Origin: Elusimicrobiota bacterium
GTDB lineage: Bacteria; Elusimicrobiota; Elusimicrobia; UBA1565
NCBI GenBank assembly: GCA_016196755.1
Contig: JACPXC010000004.1
Span: 101,874-165,873 of the forward strand
Reading direction: 5' to 3'
Length of the DNA: 64,000 nt
Of the stretch, positions 1 through 11,800 are shown piece after piece. The position numbers were made by a program, and so were the translations under genes. The notes beneath the pieces were generated by a model. It was not told the DNA's origin and did not search any database. It worked only from the letters and a program-made list of their open reading frames with translations. Every line of letters begins with the position of its first letter. Positions within the stretch are counted from its first letter, which is position 1.

Positions 1-3000
1 AGGGCTGCAGCGCCACCTCGAGCAGGACGCCGAAGGGCATGCTGCGCTGGCGGTTGGCGCCGAAGTACCAGGCGTCGGGCGGCACGTCGTACTCCGCGAC
101 GATGTCCCCCCCCGCCTCGAGGACGAACGGCTTGCAGCCGCGGATCGCCGTGATGCGGTCGAGGAACTTGTAGGGCGGGCCGGGCAGGCGCGCGATGACG
201 CGGCCTTCGTCGAAGAGCTTGTAGGGCTCGCCGAAGGCCTCGGAAGGCTTGCCGACCGCGAAGGCCACGATGCTCTCCGAGTCGAAAAGCGCCTTGGGCG
301 TGGCGACCGGGGCCTTCTCCGTCCAGAGCGACTCGACCTCGGCGCGCGTAGCGCCCGCCAGGCGGCAGGACATGTCCGAGATGAGCACGATGGGCTTGCC
401 GTCTGCGTACATCAGCGCGTCGGCCAGCGCGTAGGGCTCGGGCCCGTAGCCCAACTCCTTGATCGAGATCTCGTAGACCACCTTCTTGGTGGAGGCCAGT
501 ACCTGGCCGCGGCACTTGAGCTGGGACTTGACGCCCGGCACCGGCTCGAAGCGCCCGGCCCCGCCCTTGACCCAGCCCAGGCGCATGAGGAAGACGCGCA
601 AGGTGTGCATGCAGCACTCGTACATCAACGTGCCCGGCATCACCATGTCGTCGACGAAGTGGCAGGTGATGAACCAGTCGTCGGGCTGGATGTCGGCCTC
701 GCCGCGGATGAGGCCGAGGGCCCAGCGTCCGCCCTTGGGGTCGAGGCTGAGGACGCGGTCGAGCAGCTTCATGCGGCCGGTCTCGCCGGGAAGGCGCAAA
801 GGAGACTCGATGGCGGCGAAGGCCGGACCGAAGGCGGCGGCAAGGTCTCCCCTGCGCAGGGCCGTGACCGCCGCGTCGTCGTAGGACGCCAGGCCCATCG
901 GCGCCAGCTCCTTCCAGTCGGCCGGCAGGCGGCCGGCCCGGGGGCGCTTGTCGAGCTCGGTGAAGACGATGCCCTTGCCCTCGGCCAGCGCGGCCTCGGT
1001 GAAGAAGCCCGCGCAGCCGCTGCGCATCGTGAGCAGCGGCGCGCCGTCGACCGTGGCGTCGAACTCGAAGAAGAACAGCCAGCTCTCGCCCTGGCGCGTG
1101 AAGCGCAGGATGCGGATGTCGTAGCGGATGACTTTGCGCGGCCCGGGCAGGCCCTGATGGAAGGTGACGACGGCGTCGAGCAGGCGGTAGACCGCTTTCC
1201 CCTTTGTGGCCAGGTCGATGCCGAGATAGCCGGAAAGGAATAGGTCGGCCTGGCCGGCCTCGACGGCGATGCAGGTCGGGATCGCCCCGCCGTCCAAGTA
1301 CCAGGCGCCGGGGTGGATGTCGTGCTCGGTGACGACGCCGCCGAAGCTCATCGACAGCGGCTCGCCGCTGACGCTCAGGATGCGGTCGACGAGCATCAGC
1401 GGCTCGTCGGGGAGGCGCACGCGGGTCGGATGGGCGTCGGCGGCCGCGAAGGCCTCGCCGAGGACGGCGCCGATCTTGCCGACGGCGAACTCGAGGCACT
1501 GCTTGCGGTCCATGAAGACGGCGGGAGCCGCCGGGGCTATCACCGCGGAACCCTCCAGGCTCATCAGACGAAGCTGTGCCTCGGCGTTCGCGGCGGAGAG
1601 CTTGAGGTACTGGGCGTGAGCCGCGGCTTTGGCGTCCTGGGCCGCGACGAATAGGCGCGTGAGCTGGGCGGTCTCGGGCCGCTCGAGCACGGCGGTCGCC
1701 GTCCTCGCGGGCGCGGGCCGGGGCGCGGGGAGCGCGGGCGGCGGAGGCGGCGGGGGCGGGACGGCGGACTTCTTGGGGATGACCGGCGCCGGGCGGCGGA
1801 CCGGGACGATCAGACGCGGCTCCGGTCCGTCCTCGGGCGGGCGATGCCCGGCCGCGGCGCTGGGCCGGCCGTAGAGCCGGCCCAGGTCCATCGGCACGCG
1901 CTCGGCGGCCAGCGTGCCCAAGAGGCGCAGGACGGTGGAGACGTCGTCCTGGTCGCGCACGCAGGCGGAGCGCGCCGCATGGGGCTTGCCCTCGAGGATC
2001 TTGCCGACCATCCGCGAGCAGGTGTTGCGCGGGCCCAGCTCGACGAAGACGCGCACGCCGTCGTCGTAGGCGCGCGAGATCACGGCCGGAAAATCCACCC
2101 CGCTCAGGGCCTGGGCGGTGACGGCGTCGGCCGCGCTCTCGCTGGTCAGCGGGTAGGGCCGGCCCCAGGCCCCGCTGTAGACCTGGACGCCTTCCGGCGG
2201 CGCGGTCTTGAGCAGGTGGAGCTCGCGGTAGGCGACCTCGACCTCCTTGGCCACCTTGCAGTGCACGGTCGTCACGCCCTGCAGGGGCAGGAAGGTGCCG
2301 CCGAGGCCTTCGACGAGCTTCTTGACCGCGTGGCGGGCCCCGCCGACCACGCACTCCTTGGGCGTGTTGACGATGAGGACGAAGACCTTCTCCATCTTGT
2401 CGGTGGCCGCGCGCACGAGCTTCTCGGGGCTGTCGACCACGCCGAGCGCCCAGTCGACGGCCTCGTGCGCGGCCAGGCCCCAACTGCGCCGCGCCGCGTT
2501 GCAGGGACCGGCCAGCTCGCTGACGAAGAGCTCAGAGCGCTCCATGCGCTCGAGCATGGCGTCGCGCTCGGTCCAGGCGCGCAGGGCGAAGAGGCCGGCG
2601 GTCTCGCCGAGGCTGTAGCCGATGACCGCCGAGGGCTCGACACCGAAGGAACGCAGCAGGTCGCTCATGGCCGCGCCGTGGGAGACCTGCCCGAAGATCA
2701 TCGCCTTGTGGTCGACGGCCAGGCGCTCGAGCGCGCCGTCCTCCCAGCCCGTCGGCCAGGCCAGCAGCCAGGGGGCGAAGAGCTCGGGGACGAACTGGTC
2801 CTTGAGGCGCCCCTGCTCGCCGTCGAGCCGGCGAAGGACCTCGGGCCATTGGGCGAAGGCCCTGAGGCCCATCCCGATGTACTGGTTGCCCGAGCCGGGG
2901 AACACGAAGGCCACGCGGCCCAGGCGGCCCAGCGGCTCCGGGGAGTAGAAGATGCGGTCGAGGCCCTGGATCGGCGCGGCGGGGTCGTCGAGCAGGGACT

Positions 3001-5866
3001 TCTCGGCGCTCACGGCCTGGGCCGAGAGCTCCGCCGCGTCGCGGGCCACAAACGAGACCGCCAGCGCCCTGTGCCCCTCGGCCGGGGTCTGCGCCCACCA
3101 GCGCCTGGCCAGGGCCTCGATCCCGAGGCCGGCCGGCTGCTCCTCGGTCCAGGCGCGCAGCCGGCGCGAGGCCAGGATGAGTTCGGGCGCGCTGTCGCCC
3201 TCGACGACAAAAAGGGCCTCGTCGCGGGCGCCCAGGGGTTGGAGGCGCTCGAGGGGACGCTCGCAGAGGACGGGGACGGGGTCGAGCTGCTCGAGCACGG
3301 CGTGGACGTAGTTTCCTCCTAGGCCGATGGCCGAGACGCCGGCCCGGCGCGGGCCCGCGGTCCGATTGCGCAGCCAGGGTTGGGGCGCGCGCGGGGCGTG
3401 CAGGCCGGCGGCGAAGGGCGCCAGCTCCGCGCGCGGCGCACTCAGCGTCAGCGGCGGCAGGATCTCCTGGTAGAGCGCCAGCGCGGCCTTGACTAAAGAC
3501 GCCAGCCCCGCGGCGGCGCCGGCGTGGCCGATGACCGGCTTGACCGAACCCAGCGCCAGGGCTCGTCCGGCGGGGCGGCCCGCGAAGAAGCTCCCCAGGG
3601 CGGAGGCCTCGGCGGCGTCCTCGGAGGGCACCCCGCTGCCGTGGGTCTCGAGGTAGTCGACGGCGGCGGGCTCGAGCCCCGCGTCGGCGTAGGCGCGGCC
3701 CAGGGCGTCGGCATAGCCTTCCGCCGAGCGCGCCTCGGGCGCCGACGCGGCGCCAAGTCCGGTCAGGACCGCGTAGACCCGGTCGCCGTCGCGCAGCGCG
3801 TCGTCGAGGCGCTTGAGCACGACCGCCGCGGCGCCCTCGCCGGGCGCGCAGCCGTCGGCCTCGGCGTCGAAGGGGCGGACGCTGCCGGTGGGCGAGAACG
3901 GGCGCAGGGCGCCGTGGGCGGCCGCCGCGCGCGGGTCGCCGGCCAGGTCGACGGCGCCGACCACCGCGCAGTCGAGCTCGCCGCGGCGCAGGGCCGCGGC
4001 CGCGGCCTCGAGGGCGCGCAGGCCGGAGGTCTCGTCGGCGGCCAGCGTGAAGCTCGGGCCGCCGATCTTGAACTCGCGGGCGATCCGGCTGGCGATGATG
4101 CCGCCCAGCGCCCCCATCGTGCGGTTGGCGGTCAGGGCCGGGCCGGAGGCGTCGCGCAGGTCCTCGGGCAGGGACCAGCGGAAGTGGAAATCCGCCGTGC
4201 GGCAGTCGAGCTCCATGCCGATGAAGACGCCGGTGCGCTGGTGGTCGCCGTTGAGCGCCCCCGCGTCGCGCAGGGCCGCGTCGGCGACCTGCAGCATGAG
4301 CACCTGTTGGGGCAGCATCTCGGCCAGCTCCTTGGGCGGGATGCGGTAGGCCTGCGGCGGGACACCGAGCTCCGTCATGAGCCGGTCGGCCGGCGGCGAG
4401 CCGGACAGGACGGCCTCCTGGAACTCGCGCAACGACGCGAGCGTCCCGAAGCGCGCCTCCATGCCGACCAGCGCCAGGGCGGGGCGCTGGGCCGGCGCGG
4501 GCTTGGGCGCGCGGCGCTTGGCGGCCCAGGGAAGGTATTCCTCGACGATGACATGGGCGTTGATGCCGCCGAAGCCGAAGGACGACACCGCGGCGCGCCG
4601 CGGGCTGCTGGGGCCGCGGGCCTCCCAGGCGGCGGGCTCGGTCTGGACGCGGAACGGACCGGACTCGAGTTCGAGCCCGAGCGCGGTGCGCTCGAAGTTC
4701 GCGCTGGGCGGGAGGGTCTTCTCCTTGAGGGCCAGGAGCACCTTCATGAGCCCGGCCGCGCCGGCCGCGGTCAGGAGGTGGCCGACGTTGGACTTGACCG
4801 AGCCCAGCGCACAGCGGCCCGCGCGCCAGCCCGAGTCCCCCCAGAGCTCGTGGAGGCTGCGCAGCTCGACGCCGTCGCCGACCGGCGTGCCGGTGGCGTG
4901 GCACTCGTAGAGGTCGACGTCGGAAGGCTTGAGGCCGGCCTGGGCATAGGCCGCGCGCATGGCGCGCAGCTGGCCGCCGCCGTCGGGAGCGAGCAGGGAG
5001 CCGCCGATGTCGTTGGAGAGCCCGGCCCCGCGGATGACGGCGTAGACCTTGTCGCCGTCGCGCAGGGCGTCGGGCAGGCGCTTGAGGAGGAACAGGCCCG
5101 CCCCCTCGCCGACGACGAGTCCGTCTCCCGAAGCGTCTAGCGGCGACGGGCGCCCGCTGGGTGAGAGCGCGCGCAGTTGGGCGAAGCCCATCTGGGTATA
5201 GAGGCAGTCGGGCCGCGAGACGCCGCCGCTCAGCATGGCGTCGGCGCGGCCGTCTTGGAGCGCGTCGACGGCGAGCTTCACCGCGTAGAGCGAGGAGGCG
5301 CATGCGGCGTCGAGCGTGTAGCCGGCCCCGCCAAAGCCCATGGCCTGGGCGAGGATGCCGGCGGGCAGGCCGGCCGGCCAGCGCTCGAGCGGCGAGACGG
5401 CCCCGGGCTCGGGGAGGGGACGGCCCAGCGCGGCCGAGAGCTCGCGGGCCAGGTGGCGGCGGCTGTGGGCCGAGAAGCCGTCGGTGGGCAGGGCGATGTT
5501 GCCCATGATGACGCCGACCCGACGGCGGTCGAGCCCGGCGGTGACCGCGTCGCCCCAGGCCTGGCGTCCGGCGTGCAGGGCGAAGTGGAACACCGGGTCG
5601 AGGCGCTCGAGCAGGGACGCGTCCAGGTCGAAGCCGGCCGGGTCGAACTTAAACCCCGACACCAGGCAGGCCTTGGTGGAGTAGACCTTGTCGCGGCCCG
5701 GGCGCGGCTCGGCGGCGAAGGCGGCCTCGCGGCCGAGCAGCCAGCGCCCCGGCGGTACGTCCTCGGCGGCGCAGACCTTGGCCCGGATGTTCGCCCAGTA
5801 GGCGTCGAGGGTCAGGGCCTTGGGAAAGACCCCGCCGATCCCGACGATGGCTACCGGGTCGTTCAT
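1..5866 (-). CDS. pfaC: PfaC-like PUFA/secondary lipid synthase subunit (KS-CLF-AT-DH-DH), 3' end outside window
   Basis: Third gene of a pfa-type operon; iterative chain elongation and FabA-type dehydration/isomerisation of ACP-bound acyl chains. ATG at 5866; about 1955 codons are visible and the frame stays open to base 1, so the C-terminus is missing. Domains in order: an intact ketosynthase (active-site Cys in DAACASS near residue 189, then ECHATGT and KSNVGH); a second KS-like domain whose Cys position reads AADETSG (about 609), so a chain length factor; an acyltransferase with GYSLGE near 1085; a proline-rich linker near 1360-1390; a FabA-like dehydratase from about 1480 (DDMVMPG near 1740); and the start of a second one from about 1860. 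Starts 2 nt after the upstream synthase gene stops. The AT inside this subunit, with no separate pfaB in view, is the layout I recall from myxobacterial Pfa3, which also carries a C-terminal acyltransferase; whether that exists here cannot be seen. Confidence 0.9.
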   Translation of the reverse strand, partial: MNDPVAIVGIGGVFPKALTLDAYWANIRAKVCAAEDVPPGRWLLGREAAFAAEPRPGRDKVYSTKACLVSGFKFDPAGFDLDASLLERLDPVFHFALHAGRQAWGDAVTAGLDRRRVGVIMGNIALPTDGFSAHSRRHLARELSAALGRPLPEPGAVSPLERWPAGLPAGILAQAMGFGGAGYTLDAACASSLYAVKLAVDALQDGRADAMLSGGVSRPDCLYTQMGFAQLRALSPSGRPSPLDASGDGLVVGEGAGLFLLKRLPDALRDGDKVYAVIRGAGLSNDIGGSLLAPDGGGQLRAMRAAYAQAGLKPSDVDLYECHATGTPVGDGVELRSLHELWGDSGWRAGRCALGSVKSNVGHLLTAAGAAGLMKVLLALKEKTLPPSANFERTALGLELESGPFRVQTEPAAWEARGPSSPRRAAVSSFGFGGINAHVIVEEYLPWAAKRRAPKPAPAQRPALALVGMEARFGTLASLREFQEAVLSGSPPADRLMTELGVPPQAYRIPPKELAEMLPQQVLMLQVADAALRDAGALNGDHQRTGVFIGMELDCRTADFHFRWSLPEDLRDASGPALTANRTMGALGGIIASRIAREFKIGGPSFTLAADETSGLRALEAAAAALRRGELDCAVVGAVDLAGDPRAAAAHGALRPFSPTGSVRPFDAEADGCAPGEGAAAVVLKRLDDALRDGDRVYAVLTGLGAASAPEARSAEGYADALGRAYADAGLEPAAVDYLETHGSGVPSEDAAEASALGSFFAGRPAGRALALGSVKPVIGHAGAAAGLASLVKAALALYQEILPPLTLSAPRAELAPFAAGLHAPRAPQPWLRNRTAGPRRAGVSAIGLGGNYVHAVLEQLDPVPVLCERPLERLQPLGARDEALFVVEGDSAPELILASRRLRAWTEEQPAGLGIEALARRWWAQTPAEGHRALAVSFVARDAAELSAQAVSAEKSLLDDPAAPIQGLDRIFYSPEPLGRLGRVAFVFPGSGNQYIGMGLRAFAQWPEVLRRLDGEQGRLKDQFVPELFAPWLLAWPTGWEDGALERLAVDHKAMIFGQVSHGAAMSDLLRSFGVEPSAVIGYSLGETAGLFALRAWTERDAMLERMERSELFVSELAGPCNAARRSWGLAAHEAVDWALGVVDSPEKLVRAATDKMEKVFVLIVNTPKECVVGGARHAVKKLVEGLGGTFLPLQGVTTVHCKVAKEVEVAYRELHLLKTAPPEGVQVYSGAWGRPYPLTSESAADAVTAQALSGVDFPAVISRAYDDGVRVFVELGPRNTCSRMVGKILEGKPHAARSACVRDQDDVSTVLRLLGTLAAERVPMDLGRLYGRPSAAAGHRPPEDGPEPRLIVPVRRPAPVIPKKSAVPPPPPPPPALPAPRPAPARTATAVLERPETAQLTRLFVAAQDAKAAAHAQYLKLSAANAEAQLRLMSLEGSAVIAPAAPAVFMDRKQCLEFAVGKIGAVLGEAFAAADAHPTRVRLPDEPLMLVDRILSVSGEPLSMSFGGVVTEHDIHPGAWYLDGGAIPTCIAVEAGQADLFLSGYLGIDLATKGKAVYRLLDAVVTFHQGLPGPRKVIRYDIRILRFTRQGESWLFFFEFDATVDGAPLLTMRSGCAGFFTEAALAEGKGIVFTELDKRPRAGRLPADWKELAPMGLASYDDAAVTALRRGDLAAAFGPAFAAIESPLRLPGETGRMKLLDRVLSLDPKGGRWALGLIRGEADIQPDDWFITCHFVDDMVMPGTLMYECCMHTLRVFLMRLGWVKGGAGRFEPVPGVKSQLKCRGQVLASTKKVVYEISIKELGYGPEPYALADALMYADGKPIVLISDMSCRLAGATRAEVESLWTEKAPVATPKALFDSESIVAFAVGKPSEAFGEPYKLFDEGRVIARLPGPPYKFLDRITAIRGCKPFVLEAGGDIVAEYDVPPDAWYFGANRQRSMPFGVLLEVALQP

Positions 5867-5868
5867 GC

Positions 5869-8800
5869 TCAGGCCGCGGACGGGGCCTTGCGGAAGGCCG
5901 AGGCCAGCGCCGCGTCGATGGTATGCTCGGAGCCCTCGAGGCGGGCCACCAGCGCGCCCGACGCGTCGAGGAAGTCGGCGTCGGCCGAGGCGGACTGGCC
6001 GTTGTTGCGCGTGACCCGCAGGATGACGCGCAGGCCGTCCTTCGGGAAGTCCCGGAACTGGCTGTAGCGGCCGAGGTAGGACGGCAGGCAGGGCGCGCCC
6101 GCGCGCTCCACGCTCCAGAGGATGGCGGCCTGGAAGGCGCAGTCCAGCGCCAGCGGGTCGGCCAGCCAGGAGGAGCGCAGCGGGTTCTTCTGCCAGGCCG
6201 ACGGGACCGGCGCGGCCTTGACCGTCAGCGCGATGCCGGCGTCGCCGCAGCCGTCCACCGTCTCGATGCCTTGGAAGTCGGGGCCGTGGAAGAGCACCTC
6301 GGCGTAGGCTTGGCGCGCGTCGCGCGGGTACTTCGCCAGCGCCGGAGCCGGGTGCGGGGCAGGCGCCTCGGGACGGCGGCCGAGCAGAACGGCGCCGCGG
6401 GCGTGGACGACGCCGCCGTCGCCCTGAAGCTCGACCGGCACGCGGTAGAGCCCGCCTTCCTTGGAGGCCTTGCCGGCGGCGGCGCGCACGACGCGCGGCG
6501 CGCCGTCGAGGATGACGCCCTTGAGGACGCGCAGGTCGGACATCCCGCAGAAGTCGAGGCCGGGATGGGCGTGCATGGCGCCGTGGGCCAGCCACTCGAC
6601 CATCATCGCCAGCGGCAGGACGGGCTTGCCGTTGATGCGGTGCGAGTCGAGGAACGGATGTCCGGCCAGGTCGAGGGCGCGCTCGAACGACGGCGTGAGC
6701 TTGGCGGGCTCCTTCGCCACCGCTCTATCGGCAGCTGTCGCCAGCTTCGAGCCCGTGACGACGGTCTCGACGCCGCGCGATGAGAGCTCGGCGACGAGGT
6801 GCAGTCCCCCCTCGCGCAGGGGCAGGAGGCCGACGCCCTCGCCCTCGAATATCTTCTTGAGCGTGGGCGTGACCATCCCGCCTTCCCACGGTCCCCAGTT
6901 GATGGAGACCACGCGGCAGGACGGCAGGCGGCGCGAGAGGCTCTGGGCCGCCTTGTTGAGCGCCTCGTTGGCCATCGCGTAGTCGGACTGCCCGATGCGG
7001 CCGTAGCGGCCGGTCACCGACGAGAACAACGCGACGGCGCGCAGGTCCTCGAGCTTGAGCGCGCCGAGGAGGTGCCTCAGGCTGGCCACCTTGGTGTCGA
7101 AGACCACGTCGAACATCTCGGCGGTCTTCTCCTCGATGAGGCGGTCTGCCAAGGCTCCCGCGCCGTGCACCAGCGCGCGAACCGGTCCCGGCAGGCCGGA
7201 GAGCGCCGCGCGCACCGAGGCGGCGTCGCGAAGGTCGGCGGAACGATAGAGGACCTGAGCGCCGGCGGCCTCGAAGCGGGCGAGGTTGGCGGCCAGCTCG
7301 CGGTTGGCCAAGAGGCGCCGGTAGGACTCCTCGATGGCCTTCGGCGTGGGCTTGCCGTCGAGGTGCTTGGCCACCGCCTTCTTGAGCTCGGCCTCGCCGA
7401 AGAGGGACTTGAGCCAGTCGGGCTCGGGGGTGGGTGCTGCGGTGCGGCCGAGGACGACGAGGGTCGGCCGGACGGCCTCGGCCAGGGCCAGAGCGGCCTC
7501 GGCGGTGACGCCGCGCGCGCCGCCGGTGACGACGACGACGTCGCCGGCCGAGAGCGCCAGGACGCCGGAAACCGCGGGTTCGGCGACGGTGTCGAGCACG
7601 CGGCGGCCGTCGGCGGCCAGGCCGATCTCGGCGGGGCCGGAGAGGTTGAGCTCGGCGGCCAGCTCGCCGGCCAAGGCGTCCGCGTCGGTCCAGGCGCGGT
7701 CGGCGTCGATGGCCTTGCAGCGCAGTTCGGGCCACTCGAGGCGGGCGGTCTTGGCCAGGCCGGCCAGCGCCCCGGAGAGCGGGTCGGCCTGCGGGGCCAG
7801 GGAACCCAGGCCGAACGCGCCGTCGAGGCGCGAGACCGCGGCGAACACCGCGCCGGGGTTCTTGCGCAAAGCCGGCGCGGCCGCGCGCAAGAGGGTGAAG
7901 GAGTCCTTGAGCCGGTTCTCGGAGGAGACGTCCCACAGGCCCTTGTCGTCGAGCTCGGCGCTGGGCGCCAGCAGGACGAGCCCGCCCAGCGCGGCCGGGA
8001 CCTTGGGCAGCGTGCCCGGCGGCACCAGGACCGGGGCATGGCCTTCCGTCTCGAGCCGTCGGACCAGCGCGCGGGCCAGCACGGAGCCGTCGTCCTGCAC
8101 CCAGAGGGTCGAGCCGGCGGCCAGCGGGGCCGGTCGGCGCGGTTCGTCGCCCAGCGGGACCGCGGTGAGGACGGAGCGTTCGATGACCGTTCGTCCGGCC
8201 GGCGCGGCGGCGGCGGGAACCGGCGCCGGGGCGGCGGGCTCCGCCGCCGGGGCTCCAGACATGAAGGCGATTATCTGGCGCAGGGTGCGCAGGGTGCCCA
8301 CGTGCTGGGAGCCCACGGTCGGGGCGTCGGGCAGCCTGTCCTTCAACGCGGCGAGGATCTCGACGCGCTTGATGGAGTCGATTCCGAGGTCGGACTCGAG
8401 GCCCATGTCGAGGCTCAGGGTCTCGGGCGGATAGCCCGTCTTCTCGGCCACTACGGCGATCAAGGCGTCCGCCACCGCGGAGGAAGCGGGGGCCGCCGCC
8501 GGCGCGGTCACGGGAGCATTCACCCCCATGAAGTCGATGATCTGGCGCAGGGTGCGGAGGGTTCCCACGTGCTGCGGGCCGACCACCGGGGCGTCGGGCA
8601 GCTTGTCCTTGAGCGCGGCGAGGATCTCGACGCGCTTGATCGAGTCGATTCCGAGGTCGGACTCGAGGCCCATGTCGAGGCTCAGGGTCTCGGGCGGGTA
8701 GCCGGTCTTCTCGGCCACCACGGCGATCAAGACCGAGGCGAGCTCGGAGGAGGCGGGAACAGCCGCGGGGACAGGGGCGGCGGCCGGGGCGGCGGACATG

Positions 8801-11800
8801 AAGTCGATGATCTGGCGCAGGGTCCGGAGCGTGCCGATGTGCTGGGGGCCGACCACCGGCGCGTTCGGCAGCTTGTCCTTGAGGGCGGCGAGGATCTCGA
8901 CGCGCTTGATGGAGTCGATGCCGAGGTCGGACTCGAGGCCCATGTCGAGGCTGAGCGTCTCGGCCGGGTAGCCGGTCTTCTCGGCCACCACGGCGATGAG
9001 GACCGGGGCGATGTCGGATTCCGGCCGCGCCGGGATCGGCATCGGAACGACCGGCGCAGGGGCGGGCGCCGCGACGAAGGCAATAGGCGCTGGAACGACG
9101 CCCCCGCGGTTTTGCTGTTCGATCAGCGCCAGCAAAGTGCGCTGGGTGGTCTCCTGGTTTTCAAGGAACTGGCGGTGCAGAGAGGAGGTCTGCTCCTGGA
9201 GCCGCTGGAGAGCGGCGATGCCGTCTTGAGCCAACGACGGTGCCGCTGGAGCGGCGACCGGCGCCGGGGTCGGAGCGGCCGTCGTCATCCGAGGCTGAGC
9301 GGGCATGGGGATGTCGCGCTTCGCGTTGATGGGAGTGGCGCCTGTCAGCGGGACGGAGGCGCGCGACTTCTTGACCGTCAGCAGGTCTTTTACGCCCGCT
9401 TCGCCGTCTTCCCACGGCGTAAGGTCGATGGGCAGTCCGGAGGCGGCCAGCTGGGCCAGGGCCTTGGCCAGGTCGTGGACGCCGCGGCCGCGGCCGTGGG
9501 AGGCGTCGAGCGCCAGCGCCTCGTGCGGGCGCTGGCCGAGGATGGCCTTCACGAGCCCGGTCAGGCGTCCGCCGGGGCCGACCTCGAGGAAGACGCGCGC
9601 GCCGGCCTCGTGCATGGCGGTCACTTCGGCCAGGAACTCGACCGGGGCGGCCAGCTGGCCGGCGAGCAGGTCCTTGGCCGCGGCCGGGGCGTCGGGGTAG
9701 GGCTTGGCCGTGGTGTTGGCGTAGACCGGGAAGCGTCCGGCGTTGAGCGGCAGGGGCTCGAGCCCGGCGCGCAGCGGGGTCTTGGCGTCGGCGACGAGCG
9801 GGCTGTGGAACGCGGCGGCCACCGGCAACGCGGTGGAGCGGATGCCGCGCGCGCCGAGGGCGGCGGCGGCGCGCTCGATGGCGGGACGGGAGCCCGAGAG
9901 CACGGCCTGCTCGGGGGCGTTCTTGTTGGCGAGGACTACGTCGAGCCGCTCGTCGCGGATCAGCGCCTCGATCGCGGCCAGCGGAGCCAAGGCGGCCAGC
10001 ATCGTCCCCTTGTCCCCCCCGCCGGCGGCCATGAGCCGGCCGCGCAGGCGGGACAGGCGCAGGAGGTCGTCGGGCGAGAGCCGGCCCGCCGCGCAGAGCG
10101 CGGTCAGCTCGCCGTAGCTGTGGCCGGCGGCCATGTCGGGCTTGAGGCCGAAGCGCTTGAGGACGCCCAAGGCGCCGAGGCTGACCGTGCCGATGGCGGG
10201 CTGGGCCATGTCGGTGGCGCGCAGGGCGGCCTCGTGGGCGTCGCGCTTGGGCTGGGTGAAAACGGGCTGGGGATAGACCGCGTCGCTCAGGCGCTCGCCG
10301 AGGGCGGCGTCGGCGGCGGCCAGGGCGTCGAGCATCTCGGGGAACTGGCAGGCCAGGTCGCGGCCCATACCGACGTACTGCGAGCCTTGCCCCGGGAACA
10401 GGACGGCCAGGGAGCCCGCCGGCGCGCCGGAGCGGATGTAGACGCCCTCGGCCTTGGACCACGACGAGAGGATGGCGTCGAAGCGCTCCTTGCCGGCCTT
10501 GTCCTTCTCGACGACGGCGACCAGGCGCCACGGGGCCGAGCGGTCGAAGGTCTTGCGCGACTGCGTGGCCTTCAGGCGCAGTTCGTTCCAGGTCAGGCCG
10601 GCCGCGAATGGCTTGAGCGCGGTCTTCAAGGACGCCTCGTCGGGGCCCGAGAACGCCAGGAGCTCGACGGAGCCGTCCCAGTCGACCTCGGTCTTGGCGG
10701 CGACGTGCTCCTCGAGCACGGCGTGGAAGTTCGAGCCGCCGAAGCCGAAGGCGGAGACCGCGGCGCGGCGCGGGTGGCCGGCGGGCGGCAGCCAGGGCCG
10801 CTTCTCGGTGTTGACGTAGAGCGGCAGGTCTCCGGAGGCCAGCTCGGGCAGGGGCTCGCCGACCTTGATCGTGGGCGGCAGGACCTTGTGCTTGAGGGCC
10901 ATCACGGCCTTGATGAGGCCGGCCGAGCCTGCGGCGGCCTTGGTGTGGCCGATATTGGACTTGACCGAGCCCAGGGCGGCCCAGGTGCCGGTGGGGCGCG
11001 CCGCGCGGTAGACCTCGGCCAGCGCGCGCACCTCGGCGGCGTCGCCGGCCTTGGTGCCGGTGCCGTGCGCCTCGACGAGCTCGATGGTGTCCGGTGTGAC
11101 GCCGGAGAGCTCGTAGGCGGCGGTCAGCGCCTTGACCTGGCCTTCCGCGCTCGGCGCGTAGATGGCCTTGCCGCGCCCGTCGGAGGAGGAGCCGATGCCC
11201 TTGAGCACGGCGTAGATGCGGTCGCCGTCGCGCTCGGCGTCGGCCAGGCGCTTGAGGACGACCATGCCCAGGCCCTCGCCGAGGATGGTGCCGTCGCCCG
11301 CGGCGTCGAACGGCTTGCTGTTGCCGGTGGGCGAGAGCGCGGGGGTCTTCGAGAAGCACATGTACATGAAGATGTCGTTGAAGGTGTCGACGCCGCCGGT
11401 GATGACCATGTCGGCGCGTCCGTTGGCCAGCTCCAGGCCCGCCATGTGCGCGGCGCTCAAGGAGCTGGCGCAGGCCGCGTCGACGACGCAGTTGGTGCCT
11501 CCGAGGTCGAGGCGGTTGGCGATGCGCCCGGCTACGACGTTGCCGAGCAGGCCCGGGAAGGAGTTCTCCTGCCAGTCGACGTAGGAGTCGGCGATGCGCT
11601 TGACCACGGCCTCGGCCACCGGCCCTTCGATGCCGGCCTCTTTGAGCGCCCGGCGCCAGATCGGATGGCCGAGCCGCGCGCCGAGCGGGATCGCGGTCTC
11701 GAGCGTCCCGGTGACGCCGAGGATGACGCTGATGCGGCGGCGCTCGAACTGGCGCTCGGGGCCGTAGCCGGCGTCGCGCATGGCGGCCTGGGCGGCGACC

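Noticed and set aside
2532..5303. 923-aa minus-strand open frame inside the PfaC-like gene
   Set aside because: Arg/Pro/Gly-rich nonsense without domains, in a different frame from the KS-CLF-AT-DH protein; a GC-rich shadow.
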